DNA of 64,000 bases, from assembly GCA_037893225.1 (NCBI GenBank), contig JAZGUH010000070.1:124001-188000 (forward strand), read 5' to 3'. The stretch's first letter is position 1, and each line of letters begins with the position of its first letter. Made by a program: the position numbers and the translations under genes. Origin of the DNA: Hippasteria phrygiana (lineage: Eukaryota; Echinodermata; Asteroidea; Valvatida; Goniasteridae). Under the pieces are notes generated by a model. That model was not told the origin of the DNA. It saw nothing but the letters and a program-made list of their open reading frames with translations, and did not search any database. This document shows positions 38,501 to 50,500 of this stretch, one piece after another.

Positions 38501-41500
38501 GGCCCCGTTGGGGTTAGGGGCGTGCATTTGAAGGGTAGTGTGGGAATCGCTACCTGTTAACCCTCCTATACTATCACAGCCTATCACCAACTCTCACAGT
38601 TTGTGTGTTTCAACCTGTCGTTTGATAGGTTTTGATCTGTACAGCAGCTGGGTCGATTTTAGCCCCGAGAACAGGAGGGTTTTAAAGAAAGCCAATCCCA
38701 AAAATTCAATTTGCGAAATTGCTGTTCATATTGTTTGCACATAGAGGTCCATACATTAATACTACCACACTGGCGCATCAATGCAGCAAGATGCAAGTGT
38801 GTACAGTGAGCACTATACGGTGTACATTGTATTTTCGCAAGCGTCATGAACGTTAATCTGTTTTGTTTTTCTATGTACCCTGATTTTCATTTTGAAAATT
38901 CCCCACAAATGATACCCAAAAACTTTCTTTTTCACTTTCTGATAAACTACTAAGTAATATGTTTTTTCGGTTACAAGTACTCGATTCCACAATCTGGAAC
39001 CGGTTCCTAACATTAGCAGTCGGTTTAGATGCACAGCCCTTCGTTGGGGTTATAAGCTTAGGTCATACCTGGGATGGCGCAGTAGACGCCAGTGAAATCT
39101 GATTGGCAGCGACAGCTGTAAGAATCTCCATTGTTGTTGGGTGTAGGGTTACAAACTGCATCATTTTCACAAATGTTCTGATAGCAATCCAAGACTGAAA
39201 GAAGAAACATAAAATAATTGGCATATAAAGTGTAAACATGCCACTCTGAAATAGATGCACTTTCAGTCCTACACTCAGGGTAAAGTCAAATCTGACATGA
39301 GCTAATGTGGCCCAACAGGCCGACGTTTATCTCCGATTTCGGTAGAATGAAACGACTGAGAATATTTCTATTCCCCCTGGCCTGGATGGGAAACTAGTCC
39401 ATCGCAGGTTTGACTCCCCAGTTAATGCCGGTACCCACTTATACTCCAGTAGCTGGATTCGAACCCCTGACCCTCTGGTAATGAGTCACAAATCCTAACC
39501 ACTAGACCGCACTTCCCACGGCAGCAGTAGGAATGTGCATTTACGGGCAGTAAAAGAATCGGGTACCCAATTGAAAAACATACTGGTACCCGTTAAAGAA
39601 ACCCAAACCAAAACTTTCAATCCCGGAAGTTGTAATAATGGGCCGAATAAATAAAAGTTAGCAATTGCTTAGCAAAAGCTCAAGCAATAGAGTCTGAAAG
39701 TTCGCCCCTGGTGGCGCACAACCGGAGACCTTGAATAGGAAAATTAACGTGTAAAACTTCTAGTTTTTATTTATTCAGCCCAATGTCTTTCTCTGAGATT
39801 CAAAAAAGTTCAGATTCAGACAAAAGTTTAATAAACTCATGTGATTGTGCCAGCACATGCATGCTCCAGCATATCACAAAAGTCGGTTGTCGGAAGCTTT
39901 TATACAGTTGTATTTATTGTATAGGCATGCTATTATGTCTCATCGTCGAGGCTTTTATCCATACCCAGACTATAAAAACGACTGGTAAATTCCCTTTTGT
40001 TAACTTTGGTGAGCGTCATAAACGTGAAATCTGCGCTGGTTTCCCCATGAAGTCGGGTTTTAATTTTAAAAATTCCTGGACAAATAACATTAAAAACCTT
40101 TCCTTTTTCATTGTCTGGGAAGTTACTAGGCGATAATGTAAAGTTGTACGGGTACTCGATTCTATAATCTGGAACCGGTTCCTGACATGAACGGTCGGGT
40201 ACTCGGGTACCCGGTTCCGATGCACACCCCTAGGCAGCAGTACACTCAGGATAGCAGTACAATATTTTATTACAAGCAAACCTTAGTGAATGATGTACCC
40301 CGTACATGCAAAATAAAAACAAAAATAAAAAAGTACTAGTTTTCAAATATAAACCTCAAATAAAAAAGTTTAATATAAAGAGGAAAATTCCGAAAGAGCG
40401 GGGCAAAGTTTTGACCCCTCTCCCCGTTTGGCTCTTTAACAAATTCAACAAAAGATGACTGTATAAGTATGCCAAAATGGAGCACAGTAGATACACGTAG
40501 AAGAAAGTGAAAAGATAAAAGGGATGATTTCACATTGTCTGAAGCGGTATCAATTGCAGTAATCAGGGATGTAGTCAAGTCCATCACAAGTCCCTGCAAG
40601 TCTCCGCAAGTCCATCACAAGCCCTCCAGTCCTAATCCCAATCGCAAGCTATTCAAATGAGCTTTGACAAAGGCATTGTTTTATCAAGTTACTTGTGACT
40701 GGCTTTGTGAAAGGACTTGTGACTGGACATGCGAAAAGACTTGTGAAGGGACTTGCAGGGACTGGACTACAACTCTGGCAGTAATGCCAGTTTTTTGTTT
40801 TTTGCAGTACAAGCATTCATGCCAGTTTTCTTGGTTTACTTTGAAAGGTCATTCAAATTATTTGTCAGTTTCCCTTTTTGTTTGTTTGACATTGTTACAT
40901 AAAGTTAAAAGTTGTATCTAGTCTGGTTCCCTGACCTGACGATTCCCTGACGTCTAAATCTTAGGTCTGGCAGCTACCGCGGTTTAAAATAGATCATGAC
41001 GTGTGTGTTAGTCCGAGTAACGTCAGTGGCATCATTCAAATTTAATATTCTTGCCAAATCCAGTCGGCAAAATATTGCAAGAGTGTGGCATTAATTGTTC
41101 AGTTTTTATATATAATTTTATATATAAAATTCCAGGATTTGTAACGGGCCTGACAGACATTTTGTTATTGCGAACATCAACCTTAACAGCCGAATGTTAC
41201 AGAAAACAAGTTCGGAAAACTTCGGCCATTTTCGGAAAATGTCAGAATTCTGACAGTTTTTGTCACGTGACATTAGCAGCTACTGGACCTAATATTCATC
41301 AGAAATATTCAGAATATTTTGGTCTGGGAACCAGACTAAGTTGTATCCTCATTGAGTGATCCCAATAATGTCGCTTCCCAGGTTCTATCGTAAATGTGTT
41401 TTTTTTTCTTTTTTTTGCCACTAACCCGTTTCACTATAAAGCAACTCTTTTTTGTGCTTACCAATATTGCGTGCTTTAAAGCTCTATGAAATTGGCCTCT

Positions 41501-44500
41501 GTGTCAAACTCTTGTGTTTCAACTGTTGCCACTTTGGCAAGATCTCTTGGACTTGTGTATACTGTGCACCCCCCCCCCCCCCCCCCCCCTGCAAGATATC
41601 AACTCACCTTCATAAGGTAGCAATCCTGTACTAATGGCCCAGAATGTTGTAAATTGTTGAGCAACAACAGCACTGAAAGATAAAAAGCCCTTTTAGATGT
41701 TAAACATGCAATCTTCCAGACTCATAAAACCTGAAGATAAAGTGTATACATTGAAAACATATAATAATATACAGATAATAAATGTTTGTGAGTGCGATGG
41801 TAAGAATAATTTCATGAGGCGACAGATTGAATGTTCCATTCCATGAGGCGAAGCCGAGTGGAATGGGACATTCCATCTGTCACCGAATGAAATTATTCTT
41901 AGCATCGCACTCATAAACATTCATTATTTGTTTTATACAACGCCTGAATAAATCCGACAGATTGCATGCATGGATTTCTTGGTGTACAACGTGCCGTTTA
42001 CCTTCTCAGTCCCGTATAAAACCGAGACAAAAAGTGGTCCAGTTCCAAGCTTTAAAATTAATTGTTGTTCCTGCGTGTCTTGCAAATTCCTCTAATCGTT
42101 TGACTGCATATTTCATTTGTCTCTTTGTGTTAGCAGCGCCAGCATCGCCTATGAGTTCCAATATTTCGTTTGTTAGGAAAACAAACCGCGGTTCGTTCGG
42201 AAACACCGTCCGCCATTTTGTTTGAACGACAGCCTAGACTGGTTCCCGGTCCCCATATGTATATAATATACATTTGAAGTCCGAAGGACAACGGAGGGAC
42301 CGGGAATCAGTCCAATGACAGCGGTGTTGTAGCGGCGGGGAAGTTCTATTAAACGCGTTACCATTTGATGGAACCATGTGATAAAACTTTTTTGGCGGTG
42401 CAGGTTCGCGTCGTGCGATGAACGAATAATTCAATGCACATGATCGACAATCCACCAATCAGATGGCTGGGATTTATTCAGGTGTTGTATAATAATAACA
42501 ACTAGAGCTATGTCTGTTTGATGAACAGAGCATAGGGCTCTTCCGCATTTATTTTTAACGCGTTTATGTTTGTTTTTGTGCAAAGGCCATTTCGGAAAAG
42601 CCATTAATAATGGACATTTGTAAAGTGCACATATCCACCAAAACCACGGTGCTCATGGTGTTATTACCCCTGGTCATCGGGCCCATTAATCATTCCTGAA
42701 ACCTTCTCAGCTCCCTGGGGAGTATGCAGCCCCGGCTGCTACTTTAAGTGCACACGGACTAATCAAACAGATAACCATCACTGCCCTCACAGGTACCCAT
42801 TAACCTCTGACAAAGTGCCTTGCTGAAGGACACACGCACCATGACCCCAGCCGGTCTCGAACCCACAATCTGCAGTATCACAGAGATCTTGAGTTCGATA
42901 CACTAAGCCACGAGGCATTACATGTAATGATTTGTCCAAGATAAACAGACACTGCTATACCACATTTAGATAAAATGACAAAAACGGTTCACTGTACATA
43001 CTATTATCATGAATGTCTACTCTGTACAACATGTGTGGATGTTACGATCAGTAGCACAACCAGAATTTGAATATGGATGACGGCTGTACAGGTAGCTGCG
43101 GTTTGAAAAAGACCACTTGCAAGGTTGACAGCAATACCCACATTTTCTGTTCCGTTACTGTGTGCGTTACACTTGGCTGCATAGGCCCGTATAACAGTCA
43201 GGCAGGGGTTAAAGGTTTTGCTAAAAAAAGTTTTTTCAAAGTTCCTTAAAAAAAATTTAACCAAATATTATCTGCTAGGTGATAAAAGATAGAGAACAAA
43301 TGAAAAAAAAAGTCAAAGAAATTTGAAAAACCTCATCATACAATGTATTATTCATATATATGGCTTGCTTACTATGCTCTAATTTGTCCATAGTTTGCCA
43401 ATGCCGTCCATTCGAACAGCATGTCCATGGGCTTGGCCTCGACATTGTCATGGGTCACCGTGTCCTGATCGATAGGAAAGGCGCTGTTCGGCACGCTGCA
43501 GGAGAACGTGTGCGATATCTGCACGAGATGGGTCACCCAGATACCCACAGCGTTGTTGTTGCTATCCAACATTTGCAGGAAGAAACCTCGGGGAAGGGTC
43601 ACGCCTGGCGGTGTGATGATGCGGACTGGTAAAAGGGGATGGAAAATTAGAACCGATCAGTTACCGATGTAAGGCTTGATATGCCTTAATTTGCTAATTA
43701 GACTATTAGTATTAACCCATTGAATACGGATGACAGCTGTTATGGCCGGTTGTCGTCTATATGCGCATTCCTGTGCATATTCAATCCATTGTTTGCCTAT
43801 TGTGTTACATTTGGCTGCACAAGCCGGTATTGGCATACCAGCACCCAATTAATAACGGCTGGACAGAAGCTGCAATGTCCGTGTTTTTAGGGTGTATATA
43901 TGTATACCTGAAAAACAGCAAAAATTAAATTGCTTTATAATATGTTAACATTAGCCCTTCTACTAATATAACTATCACAACCTATCAAAAAAAAACTTCC
44001 CCTCTCATAGCTTGTGTGTCCCCGATTGCACCCGTTTACACACAGTGACAATTTTTATTTCTCTAATTGATTCCGCAATTGAGTTTGCATATAAAATGAA
44101 TTTTAGATTATTTCTAAACACAAATGGATGGTTATTTTTAACGATTTTGCTGTTCTTGATTAATTTTGATGGGGGGGGGGGGGGGATTAAAGTAAAATAT
44201 TTCCTAAGGCTATTTGTGCTAAATGATTTGGGATTAATTAATGTTTAGCACAGACTGAATCCTACATTCATGCATGGGGTAAAACTGGTAATCGTGTAGT
44301 TTAGGACAACTCTAAAATCCATTCATAAATCAAACAGTGTTTATTTTGCCGTGAACTGGTCTCGCATTTTTCCGCTATTCAGCCGTGAAATCCTCTGGGC
44401 ATTCGCAGTCTGTCATTTCTTGGCGCGCACAGTTCGATTGGGCGGCGGCGACTAGAGTGACTAGACTTAACCATAGTCGATCTAGATGTCACCCGAACGC

Positions 44501-47500
44501 TGCGCGGTTTGACTAGCTAGTGCAACTGGATCAACCTAGCTCCGGACCATGGTTTCTCTAGTCACTCGCGAATTACGTCACGGTTTCAAGATGGAGGATC
44601 GGTAAACTGGGCAAGTTTTGCAAACGTTTTACGATAATTTTTTGGTTTTGTCCAATGATAATAACTCTTTGCAATAAGATAATGAATTATTTATTGCACC
44701 AAAGTTAAGTAACGTTAGAGAAAATAATAGACTAAATAAATAATAGAAAATAGAAATGACATGCAAACATTTGCTTCGTTAACAACTTTAGCAGACGACA
44801 TTCTTTGCAGTTTGTTGTTGCTGCACACTAACCAGATTTGACGTAGTCGATCGACTAGATGCGTTCGAGTGAAGGACAGACCACGCATGCGTTTTTTAAA
44901 TAGCAAATTGACAAAAAGGACTAGGTCAGCAGCACCCGAACTTGCTCTAAGCTGATGCCAGCTCACGGCAAAACAACCACTGACTAAATTAAAACACTGC
45001 CCCTCTTTCTTATTGATATTCAATACAGTATCTTAGTTAACTATTTAGCATGTTTAGATGATTTGAAACACATAAAGTGACTTTTCCTGCTTGTATCAAG
45101 CCAAATGTTTAGGTATTAACCCCTTGAGCATGGTATACAGGAGACGTTGGGGTGTTGCAGCGGTTCTGGCAGCAAAATCAAACTGCTACAATGTGTGCAG
45201 TCAAGCATGACATACACAATCCAACAATGGATTGAAACTGCACAAACTGCACAAATTGTGAAAAATACTTTGCATGTTTTCCTTTTCTTCTTGTGAACTT
45301 GTCTAATTAACTTGAATTTGATAACATTTTGTTTATTTTGGTTCTTTTGAAGGATCCAAACTTCCACATCAATCAACCAATCATCTCTCGTAATTATTGT
45401 GGTGGGCGTGGCATCCATTCAGTAATATTCGATTGGAAGTATACGGCGAGATCATAGTAAATTAAGTCCTATTCACGACATTGACAAAACAATGGTGTGC
45501 CATATATGCTAAGCTTCGGCAATAGGGCCTACTAATACGTGCATCACCAGTATCAAGGCAAGTTCAAACAGCAAACACATGGATGTGCTCAATGCTTAGA
45601 GCCTATAATACATGTAGTTTGGCTACGGCACCACAAGAAGAAGACCACATAAGTAGGCTGAACTATAGAATATGAAAATACATGTCCACAGTTCACTTCT
45701 CAACAAAGTATAGTACGTAGCTTTTTTTTATGCAAATCTCCCATCACAAGGCCAAAGGCCACTCGAGGTGTGGGCTACCCAGGAAAGTGTGGAAGAACCA
45801 GCCCCTCATCACACTGAAACAAGATAAGATAATCTGATCTCTTCACTGTATAAATAGGGTCGGGATGGGTAGGAAATCCACTGCAAGGCATTAATAATGC
45901 CTCTACCCATATTAAGTGTAGAAGTGCTATAGCCCAGGACTGGGCTCGAACCCACAACCTGCAGAATTACCCGCAGACCACGAATTCAACGCTCCAAACC
46001 ACTAGGCCACGTAGGTACTTCCACTGTAAACAAATGAATTCCTACGTTCCTTTTCCAGCAAAGTCTAAAATAATAAAAGTACAATTAACATGAATGCAGT
46101 CTAAAATAAACCAAAAAAGTATATAAAATACAAGTTGTACATAAACACGAACATAATTAAATTATAAACCTGTAAATTGTTTTCTATAAATAAAATCCAC
46201 TTTCAATCAGAAAAAGAATACATTTCACTTTTGACATTCCTAGTACAAAGGGAAAGATTTTACTTTAACCCCAACGTCCACGGCATTCACTTGGGGTACA
46301 CTACAAAATACTACTCAATTCTCATAGGCCAGTGTAGTACAAGTACTGCATACTACTCAAGTACATGTAGTATTTTGTAGTATTCGGTGACGTTAGGTTA
46401 ATAATACCCCCCACCAAAATCGGTCAAGAACAGCAAAATCTTGGAAAATAACCAACCCTCCTTGATTACAACTGTCTAAACATGTGGCCCAACCTGTTAT
46501 TTCAAGATTTGTGTCAGCAAAATCTGTACAAAAATGAGGAAGAAATCAATATGTATGTGAACACTTTGGAGTGACTTTTGGCCGACATGGTGCCAAGAAC
46601 TTCAACACAGAAAACACAAACTTTCTTCCCCTATATTGCAGTAAAATGTCCCAATAACATTCTCAAAATTAAAGGTTGTGCCAAGTGTTTATACAATCAC
46701 TGTAACATCCAGCCCCCCCCCCCCCCCCCCCCAATTGCCTCTAGGCAGGCTAGACCATATCGCAAATACCGCCTGAGTATTCACAATGGTCACAAGGGAT
46801 TGTGGGAAGGAAATGGGATCGATTTTTGTGCGCGTTTCTTTCCAAAATCCCTAGTATTGTGACGTCTCATCATGGAGGTAAGCCTATGGAGACAACCCTG
46901 GCTATAGCTACGCTGCTGTAGGCCCACCTGACTGTTTGCATCAATGATCAAGAGCGCCGCGTTTTGGGGATTCGATTATCAACGGTTATTATGCGTAACT
47001 CACAGGCAGAAGCTTGTAAACAAGCTTTTCCGATCAGAACAGACAAGCACTTGCTTACAACATTCTTTGTGAATGATGACACGAAAGGCAGAAAGAACAA
47101 GAGAAAGGGTAAGCACAAGGCCTTATTGAATAAGCACAAGGCGCGATGCGCGCGACGATGTCATTTTGGTGGTTCTGGATCACTGATCTCCATGTATAAA
47201 AATCTGGATTGCGCATTGGTATGGAATTCCATTGCTGCCATTTGCACGTCGCATTTGTGGCAGTGTTACTTGGGTCCGCAGCCGTTTGCGCCGTCAACGG
47301 CGCGCGTCGCGTCGTGCCGTCGGATAGTCGCGTCGTGCCGTCGCAGTTGTCGCGTCGTGCCGTCGCATTGTCGCGCATTGTCGCATTGTCGCGTCGTGCC
47401 GTCGCATAGTCGCGTCGTGCCATCGCATACTCGCATAGTCACATTGTTGATTTTCAGGGTTTACGGCGAAGAAAGTAAGTAAAGGAAGAAAGTACAATTT

Positions 47501-50500
47501 TTTGAAAAGAATTTAACAAATTATGCCTTTTATAGCTCCGTAGGAATTAGAAAACAGCATCTTGGACCCTCTCAAATACACACCTAATGCAAAACTGAAA
47601 TAATTATTTATTTTCAGCCCTTGCCCGTCCCATTCTGCGTTTCCTAGCTTTTGGAACTTCGCAGTAGATTAAAGTGCTCACAAAATCCAATGTGCAAAAC
47701 TGACACAATTAGGCCGTAACACGCTGTTCATTATTGACACCCTAAATTAAGTATAGACTTCCTGTGTCAGGAAATATTATAAAGTGACATTTTAAATAGT
47801 CGGGGGAACTTGGTATTTTGTCCAAAACCCTATTGTAATGTGTTTTAAACAACTCAGAGAGAGTTATTTTTCAGAGGCCAGTTTGTACTTTAAGTTAATG
47901 GCGGCGGAACAGGCTGGGGGTTGGCCCCCACTTTTTCCGGCACCGGCGCTGATTCCTCCTCCCCCCCCCCCCCCCCCGACTTTCAAAAGTGTTTCGGCGC
48001 TGTTGCTTCAAGTTCTTACAGCGACGCAGAATTTAAAATAATTATACGGCGGTGAAAATTATACAATGACCATTGCAGAGGTTTTTCAAATATTTTCTAA
48101 ATGTATTGTATAATTTGTCTGGATACATCTAATTTTTGATAAGGCTAATTCGGCAGTAACTGTATATAACACCGAATAAGAGAAAACGTGATTTACCGAA
48201 CAGGAAAGACAAAACAATCAAAATGTCATTAAAATTGTTATAATGAAACATTACGTTTTACAGGCAACATTATTCTTAAAATGTCTAAACGTCGACTTCG
48301 TTCGGCGACGTTGTTATAATGTTCGAACAACAGACACGTTTTCGTTGTCTGGATATAGGCATATACTTTATTGGCCCCAGTCTGGAAAGTTGAATAAGTC
48401 AACGTTTTCGTTGTCAAAGATTAGGGCCCACATTTTAACAAAAGTGTAGCACCATTTTTTTTCCAGTCAATGAGAAAACGACAGTGAAATGTCGTAGAAT
48501 GGAAGCAGGCGGCGGGACGCGTAAATGTTTTTCCTAGGAAGGTTAGGGGCAATTATTATAAATGGGCGTATCTAGACCGCTATTACTACATGCATATTCA
48601 TGATTAAGTTAATTTATGTAATAAGCATTGCACGCATCATTCAGAAAAACTATATAAGGTTGAAGTAAAAATATTTGGTCGAGCTACTGTTGTGGCTATA
48701 TTGGTAGAGCATAAGGCTTTGGACTACAGAGGCCTGGGTTCGAATCCTCTGCCTGATTTATATTTCTTTTTCTTGATTTTCTTGATTTTATTTCAAGGGA
48801 AAACAAGTCTGAGAATCTGTCTCACAGCTCACACAGCCAAGTACAACGCCCATTTATGATAATTGCCCCTAACTTTCCTAGGAAAAAAATCACGCAGGCG
48901 GGATTGACTGGGAAAAGTGGTCGGGCGGGGTTCGGACTTGGGACTACAGGCCTACTTTGTTTAATATGCATATTCATTACGGACGAGATTCAATTGAAGG
49001 TAAAAAAGAGAACCCAGCCCAATTCAACTTTATTATCAACTTTAAATTTGATAAACATGAAGAGCAACAGGAGGTCACACAGACGCTTCAGTTGAACGAA
49101 TTTACAACAAACAAATTGCTTTGAATTACATTCCGTCAAGCTTCCTATAGAGGAATCCCACAACGACGAGTTTAGCGCCGATCTGCGCACTTCCGCGTTT
49201 GAAAACGAGGATCTCAATGTCCCAGTAAACAAGTTTATGCTGATCGTGCGCCTGCGCTTCCTTTTATGGCTCGATTAATTCATGCATGAATGAATGTGCT
49301 GAAAAGCGTTGTTTTGTTTGCCACTGACATTCTCGCTTTCAACCCGGAAGTGCGCAGAAGGGGCTAATGTGAAATTCCTCTATACGCACTTTTAGTGCAT
49401 ACCCTTGTAGTACATCATAACATTATCAAAAATTGTTGTTGGCATTTTTTTGGCGGCCATCTTGAAATCTGATGTCAAAAAGCTCTATTTTGCTCAATAA
49501 TTTGCTTTTCTTTTCCATATTTCTTTGTTAAAATAATTGTGTGTGTGCTCTGACAACTCTTTAATATATTAAATCAACAACTCATAACCCAAGATGGTTC
49601 CTGAATTCAAAATGGCTGCCATATCATTACCAAGATGGCTGCCAAATTCAAAATGGCGGCAAATGTTAGTAGTTTTAACATCCAAAAATCAGATTTGTCT
49701 AAATATTTTATATTTCTTTACCTCATTACTTTGTTATGATAAATAATCTCAGTCAAATATGCACATTACATTGATTAAAATATGCTTCAAGATGGCTACC
49801 AAGCTCAAAATGGCTACCATGTGCTTTTTAAAAATATATTTCAGCACTTGATCTTGATTTAATATAGGCTGGTTGTTCAATGTGATATATTTTCAAACTT
49901 TCTTGGGTTATGAGTTGTTGATTTAATATATTAAAGAGTTGTCAGAGCACACAAAAAATGATTTTCTCAAAGAAATATGGAAAAGAAAAGCAAATTATTG
50001 AGCAAAATAGAGCTTTTTGACATCAGATTTCAGGATGGCCGCCATTATACCAAGATGGCCGCCAAAAAAATGCCAACAACAATTTTTGATAATTTTATGA
50101 TGTACTAAGTAGAAAAAAACTGTTTGGCAAGAATCTATCCGAAAAACCCACTCAACTAGATATTGTGACATAAGGGTATGCACTATTTGCGTGGATGCTT
50201 TTCTATGACATGGAAGGGTATTTTTTATACAAGGGGTGAAAAACCGCACAAGGAAAGGGTCATTATTGATGTAGAGACGAAACAAACGTTCGTGTTTGTT
50301 CCCTCTTACTTAAAATCTGACGGGCAAAACAAACGCATTATTTTATTTTAATTTAATTTTAAGTTAATTCTTCAGGTAATGAAACTAAGGATTCCTCAAA
50401 AGCGTACATCGCACAGCATGTAGTTTGAAAGATGGAAGACGACGAAGAAATATTCAGTTTTAGAGGTGGGAGGAAAACCCCAGAATGATATTCTAGGGAA

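Noticed and set aside
46964..47482. 172-codon plus-strand frame
   Set aside because: The C-terminal third comes from the GTCGCGTCGTGCC minisatellite, and the N-terminal part has no family pattern or splice context.
48690..48760. Functional tRNA gene
   Set aside because: A and B boxes are present, but acceptor and T-stem pairing is poor and the sequence is embedded in a repeat; treated as SINE-like.
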